Of a DNA stretch of 64,000 bases, positions 21,115 through 30,366 are shown one piece after another (the first letter of the stretch is position 1; each line of letters begins with the position of its first letter). Below the pieces are notes generated by a model. It did not search any database and was not told the origin of the DNA. It saw only the letters and a program-made list of their open reading frames with translations. The stretch lies in assembly GCA_022711405.1 (NCBI GenBank), contig JAKLFC010000001.1:310001-374000 (forward strand), in the 5' to 3' direction. A program made the position numbers and the translations under genes. This DNA comes from Bacteroidota bacterium. GTDB lineage: Bacteria; Bacteroidota; Bacteroidia; Bacteroidales; JAGONC01.

Positions 21115-23061
21115 ATGAACAGGAATACCATCATCGGACTGGTTATGATCTTTGCGATCATGATCGGCTACAGTCTGTTGACACGGCCATCCAAGGAAGA
21201 ACTTGCCCGGCGCCAGAGGATTCAGGACTCCTTGATGATTGTTCAGCAGAGCAGACTTGACTCCCTTGCCCTTGCAGATTCTTTGCGGAAATCAACGGCC
21301 ATTCCCCTGCAGGTGAATGATACCGCGCTGCCTGCCGGGCAACCTGCCGTTTCCGCCCTGGAACAGTCGGCTTTGCACGATGCACTTGGTATCTTCTCTG
21401 CCGCCGCTACCGGCACACAGAAGATTTATTTCATAGAGAATGAACTCATCAGACTGGGCATTTCAAGCAAAGGAGGAAAGGTCGTCTACGCTGAACTCAA
21501 AGACTATAAGACCTATGACACGCTTCCACTTGTTTTGTATGATAGTTCCTCGGTGACATTCGGACTTACCTTTTTCGCCAACAACCGTCTCATCAATACG
21601 GATGAACTCTATTTCCAGCCATATTGGTCCGATGCGGGAACCAGCGGGAACGAAACGATGTCTGTGTCAGGTTCCGGATCCCTTACATTCGCTATGAGGC
21701 TTTATACCAACGGAACTGATTCGTTGTCGTCATTCTCTCCTTCCAATTATGTTGAATATGTCTATACGCTGAGCGGTAAGGATTATATGGTCGATTTTGC
21801 GGTGCATTTCACCGGACTGAAAGGCGTCCTGGCATCCAATACAGAATACCTCGACCTCACCTGGAACGCTGACCTCATGCAGCAGGAAAGGAGCATTGAC
21901 CGCTACAACGGCCCCACTATTTATTACAAGCATTCCGACGGAGAAGTCAATTATTTATCCGAGACAAAAGACGACCAGGAGGAGGTTCCCACCCGACTGC
22001 AGTGGATCTCTTTCAAGCAGCGATTCTTCTGTTCTACCATCATATCCGACGATAATTTTGTGAGCGGAATTGTCAATACCTATACCGACAAACAACCCAG
22101 AGAACGCTATGAGCGTTCGATGGAATCCAGGTTTGGGGTTCCCTTTTCCGACAAGGAAAGGACTTCCATGGATATGAAGATATACTATGGTCCGCTTAAA
22201 TATTCAATCCTCCGGGATTATAAGCTGGATCTGGAAAGGCAGATCCCCATGGGCTGGAGTTTTTTCCTGATGCAATGGATCAACCGTTTTGCCGTCATTC
22301 CCGTTTTCAACTTTTTAAGCGGATTTGGATGGAATTACGGGATCATCATTCTTGTGCTGACCATCCTGCTGAAGATCGTCCTGCTTCCCATCGCCTACAA
22401 GACGTATATGTCGACCGCTAAAATGCGGGTGCTCCGGCCGGATGTGGAAGAGATCAATAAGAAGTATCCCAAGAAGGAAGATGCCATGAAAAAGCAGCAG
22501 GCCACCATGGACCTGTATAAAAGGGCAGGGGTCAATCCTATGGCGGGATGCGTGCCCATGCTGCTTCAGTTTCCGATCCTTATCGCCTTGTTCCGGTTCT
22601 TTCCCTCATCCATCGAATTGCGGCAACAACCCTTCCTGTGGGCGCATGATCTTAGCTCGTATGACTCTATCCTGAACCTGCCCTTTACGATACCGTTCTA
22701 TGGAGACCATGTCAGCTTGTTCTGCCTGCTGATGACTATTTCCACCATTGTCTATACAAAGATCAATAACGACATGATGTCGACCGGACAGCAGCAGATC
22801 GCCGGCATGAAGACGATATCCTACATCATGCCCATCATGTTCCTTGGGTTCTTCAACGCGTATGCCTCGGCCCTGAGCTATTATTATTTACTGGCCAACC
22901 TGCTCACCTTCCTGCAAATGTATTTGTTCCGCAGGCTTGTTGACGAAAAAAAGATCCATGCCCGAATCGAGGAGAACAAAAAGAGACCTGTTAAAAAGAG
23001 TGGATTTCAAAAACGTCTGGAGGATATGGCTAAACAGAGAGGGTATCCCGTAAAGCGTTGA
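21115..23061 (+). CDS. yidC: Membrane protein insertase YidC
   Basis: YidC inserts and folds inner-membrane proteins, alone or with SecYEG. The protein has 648 residues. An N-terminal membrane helix (residues ~4-20) is followed by a large periplasmic beta-domain (about 100-360) as in Gram-negative YidC. The conserved five-helix core starts at GWSFFLMQWINRFAVIPVFNFL and includes YGIIILVLTILLKIVLLPIAYKTYMSTAKMRVL, the cytoplasmic hairpin with KKYPKKEDAMKKQQATMDLYKRAGVNPMAGCVPMLLQFPI, and GFFNAYASALSYYYLLAN. The tail is lysine/arginine-rich. It appears to have its own promoter. Confidence 0.95.
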   Translation: MNRNTIIGLVMIFAIMIGYSLLTRPSKEELARRQRIQDSLMIVQQSRLDSLALADSLRKSTAIPLQVNDTALPAGQPAVSALEQSALHDALGIFSAAATGTQKIYFIENELIRLGISSKGGKVVYAELKDYKTYDTLPLVLYDSSSVTFGLTFFANNRLINTDELYFQPYWSDAGTSGNETMSVSGSGSLTFAMRLYTNGTDSLSSFSPSNYVEYVYTLSGKDYMVDFAVHFTGLKGVLASNTEYLDLTWNADLMQQERSIDRYNGPTIYYKHSDGEVNYLSETKDDQEEVPTRLQWISFKQRFFCSTIISDDNFVSGIVNTYTDKQPRERYERSMESRFGVPFSDKERTSMDMKIYYGPLKYSILRDYKLDLERQIPMGWSFFLMQWINRFAVIPVFNFLSGFGWNYGIIILVLTILLKIVLLPIAYKTYMSTAKMRVLRPDVEEINKKYPKKEDAMKKQQATMDLYKRAGVNPMAGCVPMLLQFPILIALFRFFPSSIELRQQPFLWAHDLSSYDSILNLPFTIPFYGDHVSLFCLLMTISTIVYTKINNDMMSTGQQQIAGMKTISYIMPIMFLGFFNAYASALSYYYLLANLLTFLQMYLFRRLVDEKKIHARIEENKKRPVKKSGFQKRLEDMAKQRGYPVKR

Positions 23062-23102
23062 ATAAATAATATCTGCAGCTGTCGTTTCTCGATTTATTTT
23101 CC

Positions 23103-23164
23103 TACTTTTGCAGCCCGAAATCCGTGGACGATGGGATTTCGTTTGTATCAGGCAGTTGCCTGAT
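23103..23164 (+). promoter_or_regulatory. rpsA promoter -7 box and structured leader
   Basis: TACTTTTG (23103-23110) is an exact -7 box. The leader after it contains two simple hairpins: GAAATCC (23117-23123) with GGATTTC (23134-23140), and ATCAGGCA (23147-23154) with TGCCTGAT (23157-23164). The start codon is about 100 nt from the -7 box. S1 mRNA leaders in other bacteria are structured and used for autoregulation; a similar role here is an inference. Confidence 0.45.
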
Positions 23165-23212
23165 GTTTGAGAATTAACGGAAGTTTAACCCGTTCCGGCG
23201 TCCAGGAACACA

Positions 23213-25435
23213 ATGAAATCAATAATGACGCAAGAAGACGATTTTAAAAATGACCAGTTAGAACAACCTGATGCGGAGGAGATCCGGGAAGAACTGCAAA
23301 GTGAGCTGGTGGAGAAGACAGAAGGTGAGGCTCATAAGGAATCAGCAGAGATGAAGGAAGAATCAGAGGTTTTTGACCATCAGCCGGAACTGGCGGGTGA
23401 AAATGAAGCTGAGGAGAGCACTCAGGCCATTGAAGAAATTCCTGAAGTATCGGGAACAGAACCTGAGATCACGATGCCGGAAGAACCTGCCCTGGGTTCG
23501 GTCCCGGAACCGGAAGAACAGCCCGTGGAAATTCCTGTGCCGCCACTGGTCCCCATCGCCGATACCGGCACTGAACAGCCCAAAGCAGAGGAGAAGCCAG
23601 CTGCCAGGCCCTTTCACCGGGTGCACAGAGCTGAAGATTTTGACTGGTCACTGGCCGGGAAGAAGCAGGAAAACTATTCTGTGGATGAACGGCACAAACT
23701 GGAAGAACTGTACGATCATACACTTAACCAGATCGTTGAACATGAAGTGATCGAAGGACAGGTTGTGGCTATGAATAACCGTGAAGTCGTGGTGAACATC
23801 GGCTTTAAATCGGACGGTGTGATCCCGATCTCTGAACTGCGCTACAATCCGAACCTGAAGATAGGTGAGAAGATAGAAGTTTATGTTGAAAATCAGGAAG
23901 ATCCTGATGGCCAGCTGATCCTGTCACATAAAAAGGCACGCATTCTTCGTTCCTGGGAACGGGTGAATTCAGTCTATGAAAATGAAGAGATCATCAATGG
24001 ATATGTCAAATGCCGCACCAAGGGCGGATTGATCGTCGATGTCTTTGGCATCGAAGCCTTCCTTCCCGGATCTCAGATCGATGTCAAACCCATCCGTGAT
24101 TATGATGTTTTTGTTGGTAAAACAATGGAATTCAAAGTTGTCAAGATCAACCAGGAATACAAGAACGTGGTGGTATCCCATAAAGCCCTGATCGAGGACG
24201 AACTTGAGCAGCAAAAGGCCGAAATCATCGCCAAACTGGAGAAAGGGCAGATTTTGGAAGGTACGGTAAAGAATATCACTTCCTACGGTGTTTTCATTGA
24301 CCTGGGCGGAGTTGACGGGCTCATCCACATCACCGATCTGAGCTGGGGCAGGATCAACCACCCGGAAGAGATCGTGGAACTCGACCAGAAAATCAAGGTG
24401 GTCATTCTTGATTTTGACGAAAATAAAAAACGGATAGCCCTTGGGCTCAAGCAGCTTACGCCACATCCCTGGGATGCACTTGATCAGAATCTGAAGATTG
24501 GCGATAAAGTGAAGGGGAAGGTCGTGGTCATTGCCGATTACGGTGCGTTTGTCGAGATTGCCCCAGGTGTTGAAGGCCTGATCCATGTTTCAGAAATGTC
24601 ATGGTCTCAGCATCTTCGCACCGCGCATGATTTTCTGAAGGTCGGAAATGAGGTGGAAGCAGTGATCCTTACCCTGGACAGGGAGGAGCGGAAGATGTCG
24701 CTGGGGATCAAGCAACTCATACCGGATCCCTGGGCCAACATCATGGAGAAATACCCCGTCAATTCGAAGCATAAGGCCATTGTCAGGAATTTCACCAATT
24801 TTGGGATTTTTGTTGAGCTCGAAGAGGGCGTCGACGGATTGATCCACATTTCGGATCTTTCCTGGTCAAAGAAGATCAAACATCCGGCTGAATTCACCAA
24901 GATCGGAGAGGAGATTGAAGTGGTAGTACTGGATGTGGATGTGGATAACCGCCGCCTGAGTCTTGGCCATAAACAGCTGGAAGAGAATCCATGGGATGTG
25001 TTTGAATCGGTCTTCCAGGTGGGCAGTATTCATAAGGGAACCATCATCAGCGCCTCTGACAAGGGATTTCTGGTTTCACTGCCCTATGGTGTAGAAGGTT
25101 TCTGCCCGATGCGGCACTCCACCAAGGAGGATGGTACCGGGTTGCGAATGGATGAATCTCTGGAGTTCAAGGTCATCGAGTTTTCAAAAGAGAACAAGAA
25201 GATCATTCTCTCTCATGCGAAAGTTTACCAGGAAGCACAGACCGCAGAGAAGGTGAAAGCGTCGGATCAGGTGAAATCTGAGGTAAGGTCTGCCAAGCGC
25301 GTGGTGAAGAAGCTGCAGGACACGCTTGAAAAAACCACCCTTGGAGATATCGAAGCGCTGGCTACCCTTAAATCGAACCTGGAAGAAACCGAGAAGAAGG
25401 AAAAGGTAAAGAAGGAAAAGCCAAAGGAAGAGTAG
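23213..25435 (+). CDS. rpsA: 30S ribosomal protein S1
   Basis: S1 binds mRNA on the small subunit and helps initiation, which matters in Bacteroidota where Shine-Dalgarno sequences are weak. The 740 residues begin with an unusually acidic Glu/Pro-rich extension (about residues 1-145). Six S1/OB-fold repeats follow. Clear ones include ILEGTVKNITSYGVFIDLGG, KVKGKVVVIADYGAFVEIAPG and HKAIVRNFTNFGIFVELEEG, each followed by the VDGLIHISDLSW-type strand. A Lys-rich tail ends the protein. The first two in-frame ATGs (23213, 23225) are both usable. A strong terminator follows. Confidence 0.95.
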   Translation: MKSIMTQEDDFKNDQLEQPDAEEIREELQSELVEKTEGEAHKESAEMKEESEVFDHQPELAGENEAEESTQAIEEIPEVSGTEPEITMPEEPALGSVPEPEEQPVEIPVPPLVPIADTGTEQPKAEEKPAARPFHRVHRAEDFDWSLAGKKQENYSVDERHKLEELYDHTLNQIVEHEVIEGQVVAMNNREVVVNIGFKSDGVIPISELRYNPNLKIGEKIEVYVENQEDPDGQLILSHKKARILRSWERVNSVYENEEIINGYVKCRTKGGLIVDVFGIEAFLPGSQIDVKPIRDYDVFVGKTMEFKVVKINQEYKNVVVSHKALIEDELEQQKAEIIAKLEKGQILEGTVKNITSYGVFIDLGGVDGLIHITDLSWGRINHPEEIVELDQKIKVVILDFDENKKRIALGLKQLTPHPWDALDQNLKIGDKVKGKVVVIADYGAFVEIAPGVEGLIHVSEMSWSQHLRTAHDFLKVGNEVEAVILTLDREERKMSLGIKQLIPDPWANIMEKYPVNSKHKAIVRNFTNFGIFVELEEGVDGLIHISDLSWSKKIKHPAEFTKIGEEIEVVVLDVDVDNRRLSLGHKQLEENPWDVFESVFQVGSIHKGTIISASDKGFLVSLPYGVEGFCPMRHSTKEDGTGLRMDESLEFKVIEFSKENKKIILSHAKVYQEAQTAEKVKASDQVKSEVRSAKRVVKKLQDTLEKTTLGDIEALATLKSNLEETEKKEKVKKEKPKEE

Positions 25436-25453
25436 AATTTCTTTTAAATAGTC

Positions 25454-25486
25454 AAGAGTCCCGCCCGCAAAGCGGGACTCTTTATT
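25454..25486. terminator. Bidirectional intrinsic terminator between rpsA and the FAD/FeS oxidase gene
   Basis: AAGAGTCCCGC (25454-25464) pairs perfectly with GCGGGACTCTT (25472-25482), with a 7-nt loop and a T-rich flank. Because the genes converge, it can end both transcripts. It touches the stop codon of the minus-strand gene. Confidence 0.85.
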
Positions 25487-28421
25487 TGAGGGCGTCGTAA
25501 AGGATTTCAATGGGGTGGTAGGCTCGTCTTCCCGTTCCTTCAAGGATCTGATGCCGGCAGCTGGTACCCGGGGCTACGATCAGCTCCTCGGGCGCAGATG
25601 CCCTGATGGCGGGAAAAAGTACCAGCTCGCCTATACGCATCGACAGCTCGTAATGCTCTTTTTCATAGCCAAACGAACCGGCCATGCCACAACATCCGGA
25701 TGGAATCTCCTCAACGGAATAGTTGATGGGCAGCGACAGCATCGTTCTGGTAGCTGCTGTGGAAGCCAGCGCTTTCTGGTGACAGTGCCCGTGCAATCTG
25801 ATCTTTCGTTTCTCAAGGGTAAATGCTTCCCGCGGAATGTTACCTTTTTGGATCTCCCGGTGGATAAATTCCTCAAAAAGCATCGTGTTCTTCGCCAGAT
25901 GCAGGGCGTCTGTCCTGAAGGATTCCCTTACCAGCCTGGGATATTCATCCCTGAAGGTCAGGATGCAGGAAGGCTCGATCCCAATAAGGGGAACTTCTGA
26001 GTTGACTTTATCCTTCAGCAGGGAGACATTCTTTTCCGCTATTTTCCGTGCTTTTCGCAGCAGTCCTTTCGACAGCATCGCACGCCCGCTTTCCGTGTGA
26101 GGAGGTATCATAACATTGTATCCCAGAGAATTCAGCAGCTTGATGGCCTTGATGCCGGTTTCCGTGTCGTTGTATTCCGTGAATTCATCCGCAAAAAGAT
26201 AAACCTGTCCCTTTGCAGGGGAAGCGATCTGGATCTGCTGGCGGTGCTTCCTGTACCAGCGGGTCAGGGTTGTACTGTGCAACAACGGAATAGATCGCTG
26301 CTGTGCAAATCCCATCATCCTTTTTAACAGCGAAGAGGTGAACAGGTTTTTCACTACGGCGTTGTAAATCCATGGAACCCATGATGCCATCCGGTTGATC
26401 CTGTTAATGGCGGCGATCATGGCAGTTTTAAGCGGAACACCGTTGGCCTCATAATAATGCTGAAGGAACTCGGCTTTGTACTTTGACATATCTACGCTGG
26501 AAGGGCATTCTGACTGGCAGCCCTTGCAGGAAAGACAGAGATCCATGATATCCCGGATCTCTTTATGGTCGAAAGGATTTTTTTTTGCCGAGTGGGTGAG
26601 GAATTCCCGGAGGATGTTGGCCCGGGCCCGCGTTGTGGTGTTTTCATCGCAGGTGGCCATATAGCTTGGACACATGACACCGCCGATTCGTTCCGACTTC
26701 CTGCAGTCACCCGATCCATTGCATTGTTCTACCGCGCGCAGTAAACCCATGGTCGCTGAGAAGTCGAAGAACGTGTCGAATTCCCTTGTGACCTGCCCGG
26801 GCTTATAACGCAATCCCGACGTCATGGAGGGAGTGTCTGTAATCTTACCCGGATTAAAGATCCCGTCGGGATCCCAGGTCTTTTTTATGGAACGAAGCAG
26901 CTCATAATTCTTTTCACCGATGATCAGGGGTATGAATTCTCCCCTGACCCTGCCATCCCCATGCTCGCCGCTCAGGGATCCTCTGAACCGCTTGACCAGC
27001 AGTGCTGTATCATGGGCAATCGCATGGAAAAGCCGGACATCTTTCTCTTTTTTAAGATTCAGGACAGGCCTCAGGTGAAGTTCTCCGGTAGCTATATGTG
27101 CATGGTAAACACACGTTGTCCCGTGACGGTCCATCAGCTTCCGGAATTCACTGAGATAATCAGGGAGATCGGTGGGTCTTACGGCCGTATCTTCGACGAC
27201 CGAAACAGGTTTTGCATCACCGGGAATATTGGTCAGTAATCCGAGGCCCGCCTTTCTGAGTGCCCAAACTTTCGCAATGTCACCTCCGAAAAGAAGCGGA
27301 AAGTGATATCCAAAGCCTTTTTGCAGCATTTCAGCCTGAATGGCCCGGGCAAGGGAAATGATCTCTTCCCGGGTTTCTCTGGCAAACTCAATGATCAGGA
27401 TAGCAGCCGGTTCACCCTCGACAAAGAACCGGTTCTTCCTTTGTTCTATGTTCTGTTTTGTCTGATCCAGTATATGGTGATCGATCAGTTCGATGGCACC
27501 GGGATGATACTCCAGGGCGATGAGGTTGGCATGGAATGCCTCCTCCAGTGAATGAAAGTGAACGCAAAGCAGGCCTTTGGTCCTGGGAGGGAGTGGAACC
27601 AGGTTGAGCTTGATCTCCGTGATGAATGCCAGGGTGCCTTCAGAGCCTGCCAGTAAACGGCAAAAATTGAAAGGAGGACTGTTCCTGGTGAATGGCTCTG
27701 ATTCCAGAAGAAGATCAATGGCATAGCCGGTGTTTCTGCGTTTGATGGAAGGATCGGGAAATTGTTCACGTATCTCTTTCTGATGATCCGGATTTTCAAG
27801 GATATCGCGGATATTCCGGTAGATACGGTTTTCAAGCGTTTCCCCACTGCATTTATTCGTGAACGCTTCAGGACTGAGCTGACCGAAAGCAGCTTCACTT
27901 CCGTCGCTGAGCAGTGTTTGCAGTTCCAGGGTGTGATCCCTTGTGCTTCCATAGATCAGGGAATGTGCTCCGCAGGCATTATTGCCCACCATGCCGCCGA
28001 TCATGCAACGATTGGATGTTGAGGTTTCGGGACCGAAAAACAATCCGTGCGGTTCAAGGAATTTGTTCAGTTCGTCGAGAACTACGCCTGGTTCAACGCG
28101 GACCCATCTTTCAGCCGTATTCAGTTCCAGGATCCTGGTCATGTAGCGGGAAACATCCACGACTATTCCCCCTCCGACCACCTGGCCGGCCAGGGAGGTG
28201 CCTGCAGTCCTGGGTATCAGTGACGTACCGTGTTTTCTGGCAAAATGGATCAACCGGCGGATATCATCCTTGTTTTTTGGGCGGGCCACGGCGAGCGGCA
28301 CTTGCCTGTAAGCGGATGCATCCGTCGAATACAGCAGCCGGTATGCTTCTTCCACAAAAAGATCCCCTGCAAGCGACTGTTTGAGCTGTGTCAGTGTAAC
28401 TATCTGTTCTTCCTGAGCCAT
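25482..28421 (-). CDS. FAD-linked oxidase with Fe-S domain (D-2-hydroxyglutarate/D-lactate dehydrogenase type, YdiJ-like)
   Basis: This 979-residue fused flavin/iron-sulfur dehydrogenase oxidises a D-2-hydroxyacid. Residues ~35-260 are the FAD-binding domain (IPRTAGTSLAGQ, MVGNNACGAHS). About 265-515 is the FAD-oxidase C-terminal domain, with HIATGELHLRP and LSGEHGDGRVRGEF. About 560-660 holds cysteine clusters for Fe-S binding, including CLSCKGCQSECPSSVDM. The C-terminal third has the CCG-type motifs GHCHQKALA and GCCGMAGSFGYEKEHY. Length and order resemble E. coli YdiJ (about 1,018 aa), a D-2-hydroxyglutarate dehydrogenase; D-lactate is the alternative. It starts 50 nt after the DUF1338 gene, and DUF1338 enzymes make D-2-hydroxyglutarate, which supports the first choice. 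Confidence 0.88.
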   Translation of the reverse strand: MAQEEQIVTLTQLKQSLAGDLFVEEAYRLLYSTDASAYRQVPLAVARPKNKDDIRRLIHFARKHGTSLIPRTAGTSLAGQVVGGGIVVDVSRYMTRILELNTAERWVRVEPGVVLDELNKFLEPHGLFFGPETSTSNRCMIGGMVGNNACGAHSLIYGSTRDHTLELQTLLSDGSEAAFGQLSPEAFTNKCSGETLENRIYRNIRDILENPDHQKEIREQFPDPSIKRRNTGYAIDLLLESEPFTRNSPPFNFCRLLAGSEGTLAFITEIKLNLVPLPPRTKGLLCVHFHSLEEAFHANLIALEYHPGAIELIDHHILDQTKQNIEQRKNRFFVEGEPAAILIIEFARETREEIISLARAIQAEMLQKGFGYHFPLLFGGDIAKVWALRKAGLGLLTNIPGDAKPVSVVEDTAVRPTDLPDYLSEFRKLMDRHGTTCVYHAHIATGELHLRPVLNLKKEKDVRLFHAIAHDTALLVKRFRGSLSGEHGDGRVRGEFIPLIIGEKNYELLRSIKKTWDPDGIFNPGKITDTPSMTSGLRYKPGQVTREFDTFFDFSATMGLLRAVEQCNGSGDCRKSERIGGVMCPSYMATCDENTTTRARANILREFLTHSAKKNPFDHKEIRDIMDLCLSCKGCQSECPSSVDMSKYKAEFLQHYYEANGVPLKTAMIAAINRINRMASWVPWIYNAVVKNLFTSSLLKRMMGFAQQRSIPLLHSTTLTRWYRKHRQQIQIASPAKGQVYLFADEFTEYNDTETGIKAIKLLNSLGYNVMIPPHTESGRAMLSKGLLRKARKIAEKNVSLLKDKVNSEVPLIGIEPSCILTFRDEYPRLVRESFRTDALHLAKNTMLFEEFIHREIQKGNIPREAFTLEKRKIRLHGHCHQKALASTAATRTMLSLPINYSVEEIPSGCCGMAGSFGYEKEHYELSMRIGELVLFPAIRASAPEELIVAPGTSCRHQILEGTGRRAYHPIEILYDALK

Positions 28422-28471
28422 GAAAGATTTAATACGATGATCCTAAAGAAAAACCGAATATCCGGTAAGGA

Positions 28472-29290
28472 CTACTTCCTGTAAAAATCAGTGCTCTCGA
28501 AAATCTTATCCGCCGATTTGGCAATGAAACCAGAATACAGCCTGCCGTCCCTGTCAGGGTACCTCCTGGCAAATTCATAATAACAGGAGGGTATGCTGAA
28601 CCTGCCCTCTGAAAATTCCACCTCAATGATCCCAGCCCTGGTGCTTGACTGCTCCAGCAGCTCCTGAGGAGTTCCCTTGATCTCGCCCTCTGCGGTATTT
28701 AAAAGAAATCCCTTTGCTTTCAGGAAATCATTCACCTTTTCGAGGGTGTTCAGATTTTTGAGTCCATTGACACTGACAGTGAAATGGTTGGCACAGAATC
28801 CATATACGTAAACCCAGGCTGCATATTCCGATTCAGTACGAAGCTTCTCATATATTTCAAAGGAGGGTTTGCCCCATACATTACCGGAATAGATGAGTTC
28901 ATCCGACGTCAGCAAATCCCGGGGTATTTGATCGATGACCTGTTTTGCCGTTTTTTGCGTGAATTCACTGAACTCTTCCAGGATCAGTTCGCTGATGAAG
29001 ACGCGGGGCGCATCCACACTGGATTCATCTTCAAAGTGCCTGGCAAAGAGGTGTTTCTTCTCAAAGGTGTAAGTGCCTTTCAGAACGTATCCCGACCGGA
29101 TGAAGGGTCGGGAGAGCACATCAATATTCACCCTCGGATCGTTGAAGGTACGAAATGCAATGTGGTCGTTGATCACCTTTTCTCCTGTTTCCGTAAAGGA
29201 GTCATAAATGCGTTTGACCTCTGGATTGTAAAGTGTATAATCATGCCAGAGGCGATCAAAGATGCGCTGGGAAGGAGATGGAGAAGTCAT
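28472..29290 (-). CDS. DUF1338 protein, probable 2-oxoadipate dioxygenase/decarboxylase-like enzyme
   Basis: DUF1338 enzymes (HglS/YdcJ) are Fe(II) vicinal-oxygen-chelate-like proteins. The characterised member turns 2-oxoadipate into D-2-hydroxyglutarate in Pseudomonas lysine catabolism. The metal triad pattern is present in order: H43 in NDHIAFRTF, H169 in ANHFTVSV and E239 in SCYYEFARRYP. At 272 residues it is shorter than the Pseudomonas enzyme (about 460) but resembles the compact form common in Bacteroidota. The downstream FAD/FeS oxidase could convert the product to 2-oxoglutarate. An 8-bp repeat array lies 12 nt upstream of its start codon. Confidence 0.82.
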   Translation of the reverse strand: MTSPSPSQRIFDRLWHDYTLYNPEVKRIYDSFTETGEKVINDHIAFRTFNDPRVNIDVLSRPFIRSGYVLKGTYTFEKKHLFARHFEDESSVDAPRVFISELILEEFSEFTQKTAKQVIDQIPRDLLTSDELIYSGNVWGKPSFEIYEKLRTESEYAAWVYVYGFCANHFTVSVNGLKNLNTLEKVNDFLKAKGFLLNTAEGEIKGTPQELLEQSSTRAGIIEVEFSEGRFSIPSCYYEFARRYPDRDGRLYSGFIAKSADKIFESTDFYRK

Positions 29291-29301
29291 AGGATTATCT
29301 T

Positions 29302-29349
29302 TTAAATTGTCAAATGGTTAAATTGTCAAATGGTCAAATGGTTAAACTG
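29302..29349. repeat. 8-bp tandem repeat array, 6 units, upstream of the DUF1338 gene
   Basis: Six contiguous 8-bp units of the form T(T/C)AAA(T/C)(T/G)G run from 29302 to 29349 (TTAAATTG, TCAAATGG, TTAAATTG, TCAAATGG, TCAAATGG, TTAAACTG). On the coding strand of the downstream gene they sit 12 nt before the ATG. Related arrays occur at five other places in the window. The rest of the gap to lplA (29350-29384) is empty. Confidence 0.85.
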
Positions 29350-29384
29350 TTTAAACGAGATAATGTTCATTCATCTTAAATACC

Positions 29385-30365
29385 TTAGAACAATGCTTTC
29401 ACAAAATCCTGATGTGTCATTTCCAGGTTTGATGTCAGCTCCGGATGGGCATCAAGGTACTGCAGGATCGATTGTTCCTCATGTTTGAGCCCTTCCATCT
29501 GTTTGAAAAGTTCTGACCACCTGGTTGCCGGGGCAGGTTCAAAGATATGGATTTTTTGTACAATGCCGTTTCGGACCGGGATCACTGCTTTAATTTGATT
29601 TCCCTGCGCTGTAAATTCAACCTTGACCTGGTAGGATGGCGAATACCCGAAATTCCATTCCCATGTCTGATATTTTTGTGCTGAAAGGGCATGGATGGCT
29701 TTCTCATCGGAAGCACGTAACGGGACCCGGAGGATAGGGGAGAAGCTGCGGATGATCTCTTCTGCCAGCCGTTGCTGGAATGTTTCCACAGAGGGCGGGT
29801 CTACCAGGAATTTGCTAATGTTGGCAACGGGAACCGGATTGGAGCGAATGGATTTATCCGTGTACCTGGAACTGTTGTTCACCAGCGCATGGTGAAGGTT
29901 CTGCAGGTCAGTGGAGTAGAGTAGCGTTCCATGGTGCAGTACCCTGTTCCTGAACAAATGCTGCGAGTTGCCTGATATTTTACGCTGATGAACGGTAAGG
30001 TCGCTTTTACCTGAACGTTCGCAAGGGATCTGCAACCGGTTCAGGATTGTCATCACAGGCTGCAGGAACTTATCGTAATCGATCGTGTAAGGGGCAGTGA
30101 GCGAACGAATGAACGTAAAATTTATGTTGCCCGGATCGTGATACACAGTTCCCCCGCCGGTTATCCTTCGGATGACAGGTAAATTGTTTTCTTTTACATA
30201 GCTAAAATTGATTTCCCGGTAGGGGTTCTGGTGTTTTCCGATGATCACTGAGGGCATGTTTCGCCATAGCATGATCACATCATCTTCCTTATAGTTACGG
30301 AAGAAATATTCTTCGGCGGCCAGGTTGAAATAGGGATCGGTGCCGGACCGTTCAATGAAAAGCAT
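29385..30365 (-). CDS. lplA: Lipoate--protein ligase
   Basis: LplA activates free lipoate with ATP and attaches it to lysines of 2-oxoacid dehydrogenase E2 subunits or GcvH. The 326 residues contain the BPL/LplA fold motifs: DPYFNLAAEEYFF, LWRNMPSVIIGKHQNPYREIN, VIRRITGGGTVYHDPGNINFTFI, and the lysine-containing GKSDLTVHQRKISGNSQ. The C-terminal accessory domain (about 240-326) is present. Its ATG is one base past the nrfA stop, so it is almost surely co-transcribed with the nitrite reductase genes. Confidence 0.92.
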   Translation of the reverse strand: MLFIERSGTDPYFNLAAEEYFFRNYKEDDVIMLWRNMPSVIIGKHQNPYREINFSYVKENNLPVIRRITGGGTVYHDPGNINFTFIRSLTAPYTIDYDKFLQPVMTILNRLQIPCERSGKSDLTVHQRKISGNSQHLFRNRVLHHGTLLYSTDLQNLHHALVNNSSRYTDKSIRSNPVPVANISKFLVDPPSVETFQQRLAEEIIRSFSPILRVPLRASDEKAIHALSAQKYQTWEWNFGYSPSYQVKVEFTAQGNQIKAVIPVRNGIVQKIHIFEPAPATRWSELFKQMEGLKHEEQSILQYLDAHPELTSNLEMTHQDFVKALF

Positions 30366-30366
30366 C

